A stretch of 64,000 nucleotides of DNA from Streptomyces caniferus (lineage in GTDB: Bacteria > Actinomycetota > Actinomycetes > Streptomycetales > Streptomycetaceae): contig NZ_BLIN01000001.1 of assembly GCF_009811555.1 (NCBI RefSeq), forward strand, positions 62,001 to 126,000, in the 5' to 3' direction. Under the pieces are notes generated by a model, which worked only from the letters and a program-made list of their open reading frames with translations, had not been told where the DNA came from and did not search any database. How positions within the stretch are numbered: position 1 is the first letter of the stretch; each line of letters starts with the position of its first letter. Below are positions 45,082 through 54,537 of the stretch, piece after piece. A program made the translations under genes and the position numbers.

Positions 45082-46359
45082 ATGCAAGAGCGATTCGACA
45101 CCAGCGGTGGGACACGACCCTCCGATACCGAACTGGTCCAGCGCATCCGTGCGGCAGCCCCGTCCGGCGGCCGGGCGGCGGACGCTCCGTTCGGCACCCC
45201 GGCTCCGGACGGCCCGGCCCGGGAGGGACAGGAAGCCCTCCACGAGTTCCACCAACGGCATTACGCGGCCGTGCTGGCCTCCGCCCGTGACTGCTGCCGC
45301 TCGTCCCAGGCCGCGGCGGATCTGGCGAAGGAGGCCATCGGCCACGTCCTGCACTCCCCCGGTCCGGAGGAGGGCGCCGATCCGGACTGGCGGGCCGCCC
45401 TGCTCGCGGCGGTACGCCATACCGCCGCCGCCTGGTACCGCACCGCCCGGAACACCGAGCTGCGGGACGACTTCGCGGCCTGGCTGGCCGCCCAGCCGGC
45501 GGAAGGCCCCGCGGCCGGCGCCCGGCCGGCCGGCGCCGGCGGCGTGCCCCCGGCCGGCCCGAGCTTCTCGGGGACGGTCCCGTCCGCCGCCCCGGACGAG
45601 CCCCGGCGGACGCGGTTCTCACCGGCGCGGATCACCGTGCTCGCGGTCGCCGTGGCCGTCCTGGCCGGTGTCGCCATATCCGTCGGCCCGCTGTCCGGCT
45701 CGGAGCGCGACGAGGCCGCGGCCGGGCGCCGCGACCGGTCGGACCACGCTTCGGCCCCCGCCACGGACCAGTCGCCGTCGGCGTCCGCCAGGAGCTCGGC
45801 GACCGCTTCCCGTTCGCCCTCGGGCTCCCCGTCCCCCACGCACAGCAAGAAGCCGAAGCGCCCGAGCGCCCGGCCCTCGTCGCCGCCGAAGCCGTCGCAC
45901 TCGCCCCGCCCCGGCCCCGCGGACAAGCCGCCGGCCGGCCACACCGTGCCGCTGGGCACCCGGCCGTGGAGCTCCCAGAAGTACAGCTTCGCGCCGTTCA
46001 GGCCGGACAGCAGCATCGACGGGCACCCCCTCAATATCCAGGGAGCCCCCTACGCCCAGGGGCTGGGCGCGCACGCCTACAGCGAGATCGCCTTCGACCT
46101 CGGCGGCTCCTGCTCCGCCCTCACCGTGGATGTGGGCGTCGATGACGAGGTGGGCGCGAACGGCTCGGTGGTCTTCCAGGTCTTCCGGGACGACACCAAG
46201 GTCGCCGACAGCGGGCTGATGACCGTCGACCAGCCCGCGAAGCGCCTCACCGCGGATCTCTCCGGCGGCAGCCAACTGCGGCTCGTGGTCACCGACGGCG
46301 GCAACGGGAACGACTCCGACCACGCCGACTGGGGCGCCCCCCAGATCACCTGCCGCTGA
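45082..46359 (+). CDS. sigma-factor-like, single-pass membrane protein with NPCBM domain
   Basis: 425 aa, three parts. Residues 15-140 resemble sigma-70 region 2 and linker (SDTELVQRIRAA, HEFHQRHYAAVLASARDC, WYRTARNTELRDDFAAWLAA), with no good DNA-binding region 4. A transmembrane helix ARITVLAVAVAVLAGVAISV (about 177-196) is followed by a Ser/Pro/Lys-rich linker. The C-terminal NPCBM/NEW2 domain (about 290-424: SSIDGHPLNIQGAPYAQGLG, SEIAFDLGGSCSALTVDVGV, LRLVVTDGGNGNDSDHADWG) is a carbohydrate-binding fold outside the cell. It may sense cell-wall or polymeric sugar; the N-terminal part is unlikely to be a working sigma factor. Confidence 0.82.
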   Translation: MQERFDTSGGTRPSDTELVQRIRAAAPSGGRAADAPFGTPAPDGPAREGQEALHEFHQRHYAAVLASARDCCRSSQAAADLAKEAIGHVLHSPGPEEGADPDWRAALLAAVRHTAAAWYRTARNTELRDDFAAWLAAQPAEGPAAGARPAGAGGVPPAGPSFSGTVPSAAPDEPRRTRFSPARITVLAVAVAVLAGVAISVGPLSGSERDEAAAGRRDRSDHASAPATDQSPSASARSSATASRSPSGSPSPTHSKKPKRPSARPSSPPKPSHSPRPGPADKPPAGHTVPLGTRPWSSQKYSFAPFRPDSSIDGHPLNIQGAPYAQGLGAHAYSEIAFDLGGSCSALTVDVGVDDEVGANGSVVFQVFRDDTKVADSGLMTVDQPAKRLTADLSGGSQLRLVVTDGGNGNDSDHADWGAPQITCR

Positions 46360-46409
46360 GCGGCCGTCCAGCGGTCCGCTCAGGGCTTCCCGTCGTCGGA
46401 CCGCGGAGC

Positions 46410-46847
46410 TCACGCGGGGGCGTGGCCCACTCGGAGCTCCGCCCACCGAGTGATGCCGCCCGCGTGGATCCGCGTGCCGCACTCGGCCGCCAGGGCGGTG
46501 ACGATGCCGAGCCCGCGGCCGTGCTCGTCCGCGCAGGGCTCGACGGCCGGCCGTCCGGCCGCCGCCGCGGGCCCCGCGTCGGTGACCTCGACGCGCAGGG
46601 CGCCGGTCCCCTCGGCCCCGGCCCGTGACAGCCGCAGCACTGCCGGCGGCAGGGCGTGGACGACCGCGTTGGTGATCAGCTCCGAGATCACGAGGAGCGC
46701 GTCCTCGGTGAGGTCCGGTGCCAGGTTCCAGTCGGCCAGGACCGTACGCGCCCGCCGGCGTACGACCGAGACAGCCTCGGGGATGTGCGACAGCGGCCAG
46801 ATGTAGTCGGCCGCATCCCGAACCACCGCGTCAAGCTGTGCCGTCAT
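46410..46847 (-). CDS. ATP-binding anti-sigma-type regulator (HATPase_c_2)
   Basis: 145 aa, single GHKL ATPase domain of the RsbW/SpoIIAB-like group that is abundant in Streptomyces. The N box is LLVISELITNAVVHALP, followed by LRVEVTDAGP (G1-like DxG) and HGRGLGIVTALAAECG (G2). No sensor or membrane part. It probably switches a sigma or anti-anti-sigma partner, but no such gene is adjacent; it diverges from the GylR-like gene across 165 bases. Confidence 0.88.
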   Translation of the reverse strand: MTAQLDAVVRDAADYIWPLSHIPEAVSVVRRRARTVLADWNLAPDLTEDALLVISELITNAVVHALPPAVLRLSRAGAEGTGALRVEVTDAGPAAAAGRPAVEPCADEHGRGLGIVTALAAECGTRIHAGGITRWAELRVGHAPA

Positions 46848-47012
46848 GCCTCCTCCTCCGAAGGCCCCTGCCGGCTGGACGCCGGGCTTGAGAAGGACGC
46901 TATGGGCGGACGGTGGGGGCGGTCAATGAACAGCGGTCGGCATTACCGAACGCCAGCCGCGGCCGGGATCATCCCTCGGGGCAGGCGCCGACCACAGGAC
47001 TACGCTTGCCTC

Positions 47013-47780
47013 ATGGCCGGCCCGGTCCAATCGATCGAACGGGCGGCAGCGATCCTGCGTCTGCTCGCCAGCGGGCCCCGTCGCCTCGGACTGGGCGAGG
47101 TGGCCGGATCGCTGGGACTGGCGAAGGGCACCACCCACGGCATTCTGCGCACCCTGCAGAACATCGACTTCGTCGAGCAGGACCCGGCGACCGGCAAGTA
47201 CCAGCTCGGGGCCGCGCTGCTGCACCTGGGTACCAGCTACCTCGACGTGAACGAGCTGCGGTCCCGCTCCATCAACTGGGCCGACGCCCTGGCCGCCCGC
47301 AGCGGGGAGGCGGTCCGGCTGGGCGCGCCCCTGGAGGGCAGGGTGCTCATCGTCCACCACGTCTTCCGGCCCGACGACACCCTCCAGACCCTGGACGTGG
47401 GCGCGCTGCTGCCCGTGCACGCCTCCTCGCTCGGCAAGGTGCTGCTGGCCTTCGGCAACATGCCCGTGGAGCCGGCCGTGGAGGCCGGGCTGGAGGCGTA
47501 CACCCGGCACACGCTGGTCGCCCCGGAGCGCCTCGCCCGGGCGCTCGCCGAGATCCGGGAGCTCGGGTGGGCCGCCGAAGTACAAGAAATGATCACGGGC
47601 GAGGCCGGCATCGCCGCGCCCATCCGCGGCCACGGCGGCCTCGTGGTGGGCGCGATCGGCATCTCCGGCACGGTCGAGCGGATCTGCGACTCCGCAGGGG
47701 TCCCGCAGCCAGCCCTGGTCACCCAGGTCCGCCACGCCGCCCAGGCGATCTCCCGAGATCTGGGGGCCGCCCGCTGGTGA
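47013..47780 (+). CDS. IclR family regulator, GylR-like
   Basis: 255 aa. N-terminal winged HTH ([48 protein letters not shown]) and a C-terminal IclR ligand domain ([19 protein letters not shown]). It lies 38 bases upstream of the glycerol kinase gene on the same strand, the arrangement of S. coelicolor gylR before the glycerol operon. It is likely the glycerol- or glycerol-3-phosphate-responsive repressor of glpK and itself. ATG 47013 begins the family's typical [18 protein letters not shown]. Confidence 0.88.
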   Translation: MAGPVQSIERAAAILRLLASGPRRLGLGEVAGSLGLAKGTTHGILRTLQNIDFVEQDPATGKYQLGAALLHLGTSYLDVNELRSRSINWADALAARSGEAVRLGAPLEGRVLIVHHVFRPDDTLQTLDVGALLPVHASSLGKVLLAFGNMPVEPAVEAGLEAYTRHTLVAPERLARALAEIRELGWAAEVQEMITGEAGIAAPIRGHGGLVVGAIGISGTVERICDSAGVPQPALVTQVRHAAQAISRDLGAARW

Positions 47781-47818
47781 ACCCCTCCGCCCTCGGGCAC
47801 CGCAACGGAAGGCTGATC

Positions 47819-49333
47819 ATGGTTGAGCGGTATGTGATGTCCATCGACCAGGGCACCACCTCCACCAGATGCATCCTGTTCGATCACCAGGGGCGGCTGG
47901 TGTCGGTCGCCCAGCGGGAGCACCAGCAGCACTTCCCCCGGCCCGGGTGGGTCGAGCACGACGCCGTCGAGATCTGGCACACCCTGCAGCGCGTGGTGCC
48001 GCACGCGCTCTCCGACGCCGATGTCCGCCCCGAGGAGGTCGCCGCCATCGGGATCGCCAACCAGCGCGAGACGACCGTGCTGTGGGACCGGCGTACGGGC
48101 ACCCCGCTGGGCAGGGCGATCGTCTGGCAGGACACCCGTACGGCCCCGCTGGTCGAGGAGCTCAGAGACCGGCCCGGGGACGAGTTCTTCGTCCGGCGCT
48201 GCGGCCTGTCCCCCTCCACGTACTTCTCCGCCCCCCGGATCCGCTGGCTGTTCGACCACGTCGACGGGCTGCGGCAGCGCGCCGAGGACGGCGAGGTGCT
48301 GTTCGGCACGATGGAGAGCTGGCTGATCTGGAACCTCACCGGCGGACCGGACGGCGGCCTGCACCTCACCGACGTCACCAACGCCAGCCGCACCATGCTC
48401 ATGAACATCAGCACCCTCGACTGGGACGAGGAGCTGCTGGAGTTCTTCGGGGTCCCCCGCCCGATGCTCCCGGAGATCCACTCCTCGTCCGAGACCTACG
48501 GAGCCGCCCGTTCCGTCCTCCCGGGCGTCCGTATCAGCGCGGCGCTCGGTGACCAGCAGGCCGCACTGTTCGGACAGACCTGCTTCGCCCCCGGCGAGGC
48601 GAAGTGCACCTACGGAACCGGCAGCTTCCTGCTGCTCAACACCGGCACCGACCTCGTACGGTCCCGGCACGGACTGCTCACCACCGTCGCCTACAAGATC
48701 GAGGACCGGCCCGCGGTCTACGCACTCGAAGGCCCGATCGCCGTCACCGGCGCGCTGGTCCAGTGGTTCCGCGACCGGCTGGGGCTGATCAACACCGCCC
48801 CCGAGATCGAGACCCTCGCGCGCGCCGTCGAGGACAACGGCGGCTGCTACGTCGTCCCGGCCTTCTCAGGCCTCTACGCGCCGCACTGGCGCAGCGACGC
48901 CCGCGGGGTCATCGTCGGCCTCACCTCGTACATCACCAAGGAGCACCTGGCCCGAGCCGTGCTGGAAGCCACCGGCTGGCAGACCCGTGAGGTGGTCGAC
49001 GCCATGAACGCCGACTCCTCGCTCGCCCTGAAGGTGCTCAAGGTGGACGGCGGCATGACGTCCGACAACCTGCTCATGCAGTTCCTGGCCGACGTGCTCG
49101 ACGTGCCCGTGGTGCGCCCCATGGCCGTCGAGACGGTCTCTCTGGGCGCCGCCTACGCCGCCGGGCTCGCCGCCGGCTACTGGCCCGACCTGGAGGTGCT
49201 GCGCCGCAACTGGCACCGGGCCGCCCAGTGGCTGCCGGACATGGACCCCCAGCGGCGGCGGTCGGAGTACGAGAACTGGAAGCGGGCAGTCGAGCGCTCG
49301 CTCGGCTGGATCCGGTCGCCGGACCCGCCCTGA
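47819..49333 (+). CDS. glpK: glycerol kinase
   Basis: FGGY-family kinase, glycerol to glycerol-3-phosphate with [18 protein letters not shown] (8-22), [54 protein letters not shown] and [17 protein letters not shown] are GlpK signatures. 504 aa is normal. ATG 47819 follows GGAAGG by six bases. The usual partners glpF (facilitator) and glpD (dehydrogenase) do not follow, so this is a two-gene regulator-kinase unit, possibly a second glpK copy. Confidence 0.95.
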   Translation: MVERYVMSIDQGTTSTRCILFDHQGRLVSVAQREHQQHFPRPGWVEHDAVEIWHTLQRVVPHALSDADVRPEEVAAIGIANQRETTVLWDRRTGTPLGRAIVWQDTRTAPLVEELRDRPGDEFFVRRCGLSPSTYFSAPRIRWLFDHVDGLRQRAEDGEVLFGTMESWLIWNLTGGPDGGLHLTDVTNASRTMLMNISTLDWDEELLEFFGVPRPMLPEIHSSSETYGAARSVLPGVRISAALGDQQAALFGQTCFAPGEAKCTYGTGSFLLLNTGTDLVRSRHGLLTTVAYKIEDRPAVYALEGPIAVTGALVQWFRDRLGLINTAPEIETLARAVEDNGGCYVVPAFSGLYAPHWRSDARGVIVGLTSYITKEHLARAVLEATGWQTREVVDAMNADSSLALKVLKVDGGMTSDNLLMQFLADVLDVPVVRPMAVETVSLGAAYAAGLAAGYWPDLEVLRRNWHRAAQWLPDMDPQRRRSEYENWKRAVERSLGWIRSPDPP

Positions 49334-49400
49334 CGGCTCGTTGTACGGCTCGGACCGCGGCGTCGCGAGCGCCGGATGCACCGGGCGCAGCGCCCTCCCC

Positions 49401-49808
49401 TCACCCCTCGTCCGGAGCCAGCCGCAGCGAGACCGAGTTGATGCAGTACCGCTGGTCGGTGGGGGTGGAATACCCCTCGCCCGCGAAGACGTGCCCGAGA
49501 TGCGAGCCGCAGCGGGCGCAGCGGACCTCGGTGCGGACCATGCCGTGGCTGCGGTCCTCGATGAGCTCGACGGCGTCGGTGTCCTTGGGGTCGTAGAAGG
49601 ACGGCCAGCCGCAGTGGCTCTCGAATTTGGTGTCGGAGCGGAAGAGCTCGGCGTTGCAGGCGCGGCAGGAGTAGACGCCCGCGGTCTTGGTGTCGGTGTA
49701 CTCACCGACGAAGGCGGGCTCGGTGCCGGCCTCACGGAGCACCTGGTACTCCGCGGGGGTCAGCTCGGCGCGCCACTGCTCGTCGGGCTTGTCGATCTCG
49801 TACGGCAT
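49401..49808 (-). CDS. msrB: peptide-methionine (R)-S-oxide reductase
   Basis: Repairs the R-epimer of methionine sulfoxide in proteins. Zinc Cys pairs are CRAC (48, 51) and CARC (97, 100). The catalytic Cys122 is in RYCINSVSL, and HCGWPSF and GHVFAGEG line the active site. 135 aa, canonical single-domain form. It is encoded next to murC in the same direction with 16 bases between them, an arrangement I recall from other Streptomyces (SCO6060/SCO6061). Confidence 0.95.
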   Translation of the reverse strand: MPYEIDKPDEQWRAELTPAEYQVLREAGTEPAFVGEYTDTKTAGVYSCRACNAELFRSDTKFESHCGWPSFYDPKDTDAVELIEDRSHGMVRTEVRCARCGSHLGHVFAGEGYSTPTDQRYCINSVSLRLAPDEG

Positions 49809-49824
49809 CTGGGTCCTCCTCAGC

Positions 49825-51222
49825 TCAGCTGCCCAGGCGGGACAGGATGGCGGGGCCGAGGTCGGTCACATCGCCCGCGCCCATGGTGAGAACAAGGTCA
49901 CCGGGCTTCGCCATTCCGGCGATGACGTCCGGGACGGCGGCCTGGTCGCTCTCGGGGGTGACCTCGGCGCCGGCGGTGCGCGCGGCGTCGACGATCAGGG
50001 CGCTGGTGATGCCCGGGATCGGGTCCTCGCGGGCCGGGTAGATGTCCAGGACGACGGAGGCGTCGGCGAGGGCGAGCGCCTGTCCCATCTCCGTGCCCAG
50101 CTCCTGGGTGCGGGAGAAGAGGTGCGGCTGGAAGACGACCAGCACGCGGGAGCCCTCGGCGGCGCCGCGGATGGCCTCCAGGTCGGCGGTCATCTCCGTG
50201 GGGTGGTGGGCGTAGGAGTCGATGACCTGCACTCCGGCCGCCTCGCCCTTGAGCTGGAGGCGGCGCTTGACGCCGGTGTACTTGCCGAGCGCGGAGGCGA
50301 GGTTGTGCGGCGCGAGGCCCAGGGCGACGCCGGCGGCCAGGGCGGCGACGGCGTTGTGGGCGTAGTGCCGGCCCGGGACGGAGACCGTGAAGGTGAGGAT
50401 CTTTCCGCTGGTCAGGGTGACCGTGACGTCGCTGGTCAGGCCGCGGGGGTTGACCTTGAGGATGCGGACGTCGGCGTCCGGGGACTCGCCGTAGGTGACG
50501 ACCTCGATGTCGTGGCGGCCGGAGATCTTGGCGGTCAGCTCGCGGGCGCCGGGGTGGTCGGCGGCGATGACCAGGGTGCCGCCGGGACGGATGCGGCCGA
50601 CGAAGGTCTCGAAGGACTCGTAGATCTCGTCCATCGAGGCGTAGTTGGCGTGGTGGTCCAGCTCCACGTTGAGGATGATCGCGACCTCGGGGGCGTACTT
50701 GTGGAAGCTGCGGTCGCTTTCGTCGGCCTCGGCGACGAAGATCTCGCCTGAGCCGTGCTCGGCGTTGGAGCCCGGGGCGTCGAGGTCGCCGCCGATGGCG
50801 TAGGACGGCTTGAGGCCGAGGGCGCCGAGGGAGACGGCGAGCATGGAGGTCGTGGTCGTCTTGCCGTGGGTGCCGGCGACGGCGATGGGGCGCAGGCCGT
50901 CCATGAGGGAGGCGAGCGCGTCGGAGCGGTGCACGACCGGGATGCCGCGCTCATGGGCGGCGGCCAGCTCGGGGTTGTCCGGGCGGATCGCGGAGGAGAC
51001 GACGACGCTGGTGGCGTCGGCGGCGAGGTGCTCGGCGGCGTGCCCGATGTGGACGGTGGCGCCCTGGTCGCGGAGGGCCTGGGCGGTCGCGGAGTCCTTC
51101 GCGTCGCTGCCCGCCACCTGGGCGCCGCGCTGCGCGAGGATCTTGGCGATGCCCGACATGCCGGCTCCGCCGATGCCGATGAAGTGCGGCCGGTCCATCG
51201 AGGCTGGGATGGCGGGTGCCAT
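49825..51222 (-). CDS. murC: UDP-N-acetylmuramate--L-alanine ligase
   Basis: Adds L-Ala to UDP-MurNAc, the first amino acid of the peptidoglycan stem. FIGIGGAGMSGIA (14-26) binds UDP-MurNAc, AVAGTHGKTTTTSM (114-127) is the ATP P-loop, EADESDRSF follows, and DSYAHHPTEM is in the C-terminal domain. 465 aa is normal. ATG 51222 with GGGAG eight bases upstream is chosen; the frame is open further upstream but not protein-like. It is unlinked to the dcw cluster, as usual in this genus. Confidence 0.95.
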   Translation of the reverse strand: MAPAIPASMDRPHFIGIGGAGMSGIAKILAQRGAQVAGSDAKDSATAQALRDQGATVHIGHAAEHLAADATSVVVSSAIRPDNPELAAAHERGIPVVHRSDALASLMDGLRPIAVAGTHGKTTTTSMLAVSLGALGLKPSYAIGGDLDAPGSNAEHGSGEIFVAEADESDRSFHKYAPEVAIILNVELDHHANYASMDEIYESFETFVGRIRPGGTLVIAADHPGARELTAKISGRHDIEVVTYGESPDADVRILKVNPRGLTSDVTVTLTSGKILTFTVSVPGRHYAHNAVAALAAGVALGLAPHNLASALGKYTGVKRRLQLKGEAAGVQVIDSYAHHPTEMTADLEAIRGAAEGSRVLVVFQPHLFSRTQELGTEMGQALALADASVVLDIYPAREDPIPGITSALIVDAARTAGAEVTPESDQAAVPDVIAGMAKPGDLVLTMGAGDVTDLGPAILSRLGS

Positions 51223-51347
51223 GGGTGGGTCTCCCTGATCGTCGATCATCGCGAGCGGTGGTGCTGTCCATGATTCTCGCACCCGGCACCGACAGGGCCG
51301 GTCCGCGGACCCCGGCCGGGCGCGGGATGCCGCCCGGCGCGCGGCGT

Positions 51348-51989
51348 TCAGCGGCGGATCAGGCCCTGTGCGGTGGCGGCGGCGACCGCGGAGGTGCGGG
51401 AGTCCACGCCCAGCTTGGCGTAGATGTGGACGAGATGGGACTTGACGGTCGCCTGGCTGAGGAAGAGCTGTTTGCTGATCGCCGCGTTCGACAGACCGTC
51501 GGCGACGAGCTGGAGGACCTCGGTCTCCCGGCGGGACAGGGCGGTGGCGGGGGCGCGCATCCGGTCCATGAGGCGCAGCGCGACGGTGGGGGCGAGCGCG
51601 GACTTCCCGGCGGCGGCGGTGCGTACCGCAGCGGCCAGCTCCTCCGGCGGGGCGTCCTTGAGGAGGTAGCCGGTGGCGCCGGCCTCGATGGCGGCGAGGA
51701 TGTCGACGTCGGTGTCGTACGTGGTCAGGACGAGGACGCACGGGGCGCCGGGGCGGGCGGTGATCGCCGCGGTGGCCCGGGGGCCGAGCATCCGGCCGCC
51801 GAACTGGAGGTCCATGAGGACCACGTCGGCCGCGAGCCGCGCGGCGAGGTCGACGGCCTGCTCGGCGGTGGGGACGTCGGCGACGATCTCGAAGTCGTCC
51901 TCGGTCTCCAGGACGGCGCGCAGGCCGGCGCGGACGACGGGGTGGTCGTCGGCGAGCAGCAGCCGGATGGGGGTGCCGGTCGCGGTCAC
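51348..51989 (-). CDS. LuxR/NarL-type response regulator
   Basis: 213 aa. Receiver domain with acidic pair Asp14-Asp15 (LLADDHPVV), phospho-acceptor Asp60 (VVLMDLQFGG), Thr at LTTYDTD and Lys at LLKDAPPEEL. The C-terminal LuxR HTH (about 148-205) has LSRRETEVLQLVADGLSNAAISKQLFLSQATVKSHLVHIYAKLGV. The GTG start overlaps the kinase stop (GTGA), so the two proteins are co-translated. The likely target is the divergent ABC exporter and its own operon, through the palindrome at 53265-53280. Confidence 0.92.
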   Translation of the reverse strand: MTATGTPIRLLLADDHPVVRAGLRAVLETEDDFEIVADVPTAEQAVDLAARLAADVVLMDLQFGGRMLGPRATAAITARPGAPCVLVLTTYDTDVDILAAIEAGATGYLLKDAPPEELAAAVRTAAAGKSALAPTVALRLMDRMRAPATALSRRETEVLQLVADGLSNAAISKQLFLSQATVKSHLVHIYAKLGVDSRTSAVAAATAQGLIRR

Positions 51990-53227
51990 GGGGCGGCCTC
52001 CGGGGTGGCGTCGGGCGCGGCGGCGGGGGTGGGCAGGGTGACGGCGACGGCGGTGCCCTCCCCGGGGGCGGACTCCACGACGAGGGTGCCCTGGAGGGCG
52101 CGGGCCCGGGCGCGCATCGCGGCGAGGCCGAAGCCGGTGCCGTCCGCCGCCGCGGAGCCGGGGGCGGGCACCTCGTCGGGGACAAATCCGGCGCCGTCGT
52201 CGACGACGTCCAGCGCGACCTCGGTGCCCATGTAGCTGAGGGTCAGCTCGGCCCGGCCGGCCCCGGCGTGCCGCACGGTGTTGGCCAGCGCGGACTGGGC
52301 GATGCGCAGCAGGGCGACCTCGTGCGTGGTGGGGAGCGCGGTGGGCACGCCGGAGACCTGGCAGTGCACGGCGAGCGGGGAGGTACGGGCCGTGGTGGCG
52401 CAGAGCCGCTCCAGGGCGGCGGGCAGCGATCCGGCCGCCAGGTCGGGCGGGCTGAGCGCGCGGACGAAGCGGCGCGCCTCGGCGAGGTTGCCGACGGCGG
52501 CGGTGCGGGCCTGCCGGACATGGCCGAGGGCGGTGTCGGGCCACTGCGGCAGGGCGCGCTCGGCGGCCCGCAGCAGCAGCTGGATGCTGGACAGGCCCTG
52601 GGCGAGGGTGTCGTGGATCTCGCGGGCCAGCCGCTCGCGTTCGGCGAGCACCCCGGCGGCGTGTTCCGCGGCGGCCAGTTCGCTGCGGGCCGCGGTGAGT
52701 TCCTCGATGAGCCGGCGGCGCTGTTCGCTCTCCCGGTAGAGGGCCTCGTAGCCGAGGACGACGGCGACCGCGACGGCGGCACCCAGGGCGGGGCCGAGCA
52801 CCGTGCCGACGCTCAGGGTGTGGGTGTGCCGGGCGAATCCGGCAACGGCGGCGACGGTGGTGGCCGCGACGGCGGGCAGTGCCGCGCGCAGCGGCAGCAG
52901 GTGCAGCTGGACGAAGAACAGCGGGAAGGCCAGCCAGACGCCGTCCTGGGTGAGGGCGAGCAGCACCAGCCAGAGCAGGGCCACGGCGGCGAGCCAGAGG
53001 GCGGCGGCGCCGGTCGAGCCGCGCAGACGGGGCAGCCGGGGGCCGAGGGCGTACACGGCGCACAGCGCCACCGCGGTGGCGGTCACGGCCGGGGCGTCCG
53101 GGGCGTGCCCGGCTAGGGCGCGTACGGCGGCGAGCGCGAGCAGCGCGGCCACCATCAGGTGCAGGCAGCAGCGCAGGACCCGCAGGACGGGGGTGAGGGA
53201 GTGGGCGGTCCCGGTTTCTTCGGTCAC
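51986..53227 (-). CDS. sensor histidine kinase (HisKA_3 type)
   Basis: 413 aa. About five to six N-terminal membrane helices (residues 20-160) with very short external loops indicate an intramembrane-sensing kinase, like those controlling bacitracin- or lantibiotic-type exporters. A coiled-coil linker is followed by the dimerisation box LAREIHDTLAQGLSSIQL with phospho-His205 and an HATPase domain (DVVDDGAGF, GTGFGLAAMRARA). It forms an operon with the response regulator. The signal is unknown; the divergent ABC transporter suggests a membrane-active compound, which is inference. Confidence 0.92.
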   Translation of the reverse strand: MTEETGTAHSLTPVLRVLRCCLHLMVAALLALAAVRALAGHAPDAPAVTATAVALCAVYALGPRLPRLRGSTGAAALWLAAVALLWLVLLALTQDGVWLAFPLFFVQLHLLPLRAALPAVAATTVAAVAGFARHTHTLSVGTVLGPALGAAVAVAVVLGYEALYRESEQRRRLIEELTAARSELAAAEHAAGVLAERERLAREIHDTLAQGLSSIQLLLRAAERALPQWPDTALGHVRQARTAAVGNLAEARRFVRALSPPDLAAGSLPAALERLCATTARTSPLAVHCQVSGVPTALPTTHEVALLRIAQSALANTVRHAGAGRAELTLSYMGTEVALDVVDDGAGFVPDEVPAPGSAAADGTGFGLAAMRARARALQGTLVVESAPGEGTAVAVTLPTPAAAPDATPEAAP

Positions 53228-53264
53228 GGCCCTCCCAGGCTAAGTGGCCGCCCCACCTGCGGCA

Positions 53265-53280
53265 TCAACCAAAGGGTTGA
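53265..53280. promoter_or_regulatory. palindrome in the two-component/ABC divergent promoter
   Basis: TCAACCAAAGGGTTGA has perfect 6-bp arms around four bases. Its right arm runs into TTGACA (53277-53282), a canonical -35 box facing the ABC genes. A good -10 at standard spacing is not evident. It is a candidate site for the adjacent response regulator. Confidence 0.5.
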
Positions 53281-53412
53281 CAGCGGACCGCACCTTTCGA
53301 TCCGCGCGGACCACTCCCCGGCGCGATGTCCGCGACCCTCCCGGGAGGCGACGGTGGGGTCCGGCCGCCGGGCAGTGGAGTCCGGCGCCCCGACCCGAGG
53401 AGGGCATCGCCG

Positions 53413-54537
53413 GTGTTCGTCGCCTGGAGGGACCTGAGATTCGCCAAGGGACGGTTCGCCCTGATGGGCACCGTCATCGTGCTGATCACGGTGCTGGTGG
53501 GACTGCTGTCGGGCCTGACGGCGGGCCTGGGCCGGGAGAACACCTCGGCGATCACCGCGCTGCCCGCCGACCACCTGGTGTTCTCGGCGCCCGCCGACGG
53601 CAGGGACGTCGCCTTCACCGATTCGCGGCTGACGGAGCGGACCGTACGGGCCTGGGCGCGGGTGCCGGGCGTACGGCACGCCGACCCGCTGGGGATCGCG
53701 ACGACGAAGGCGCAGGCGGGCGGCCGGACCGCCGCGGTGGCGGCGTTCGGGGTGCGGCCGGGGTCGGCGCCGGCGCCGGCCGGGGTGGGTGACGGCGCGG
53801 TGGTGCTGTCCGCGAAGGCCGCCTCCGCACTGGGGGTGCGGGCCGGGGACACACTGACCCTGAGCGGCCGCACGGTCCGGGTCGCGGCGGTGTCGGGCAC
53901 GGCGATGTACAGCCACACGCCGGTGGTCTGGATGTCGCTGGAGGACTGGCGTCGGCCGGCTGCGGGCGACGCGGGCCGGGCCGCCCGCAGCGGACCGGAC
54001 GCCGGTGGGGGCGGCCCGTCCGGCGACGCTGCCGGAGCGACCGTGCTCGCCCTCTCCACCTCCGGTACGGCCGGCCTGGCCACCGCCGACAAGGCGCTCG
54101 GCACGCGGACCGTCGGCACCGACGACGCCCTGCAGGCCATCGGCTCGTTCGCCGCCGAGAACGGCTCCCTGCAGCTGATGCGCGGCTTTCTGTTCGCCAT
54201 CTCCGCGCTGGTCATCGGGGCGTTCTTCACGGTGTGGACGATCCAGCGCGGCGGCGATGTCGCCGTGCTGAAGGCACTGGGTGCCTCGACCGGCACGCTG
54301 CTGCGGGACGCGCTCGGCCAGGCCGTGGTCCTGCTGGTGGCCGGGACCGGCCTGGGCAGCGCCGTGGCGGCCGCGGCGGGCGCGGCGCTGGGCGGCACGG
54401 TGCCCTTCGTGCTCGCCCCCTCCACCGTGCTGGTCCCCGCCCTGATCATGATCGCGCTGGGTGCCGCCGGCGCCGCGCTCGCCATCCGCCGCATCACGTC
54501 CGTGGACCCGCTGACCGCCCTGGGAAGTGCCCGATGA
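53413..54537 (+). CDS. ABC transporter permease (FtsX/MacB type)
   Basis: 374 aa. One N-terminal helix (FALMGTVIVLITVLVGLLSGLTAG), an extracytoplasmic domain of about 200 residues, then three C-terminal helices (LMRGFLFAISALVIGAFFTVW, QAVVLLVAGTGLGSAVAAAAG, STVLVPALIMIALGAAGAALA). This is the MacB/FtsX topology of efflux or lipid-linked exporters, ending in the usual ITSVDPLTALGSAR. GTG 53413 follows GAGGAGGG. The stop overlaps the ATPase start (ATGA). Confidence 0.88.
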   Translation: MFVAWRDLRFAKGRFALMGTVIVLITVLVGLLSGLTAGLGRENTSAITALPADHLVFSAPADGRDVAFTDSRLTERTVRAWARVPGVRHADPLGIATTKAQAGGRTAAVAAFGVRPGSAPAPAGVGDGAVVLSAKAASALGVRAGDTLTLSGRTVRVAAVSGTAMYSHTPVVWMSLEDWRRPAAGDAGRAARSGPDAGGGGPSGDAAGATVLALSTSGTAGLATADKALGTRTVGTDDALQAIGSFAAENGSLQLMRGFLFAISALVIGAFFTVWTIQRGGDVAVLKALGASTGTLLRDALGQAVVLLVAGTGLGSAVAAAAGAALGGTVPFVLAPSTVLVPALIMIALGAAGAALAIRRITSVDPLTALGSAR

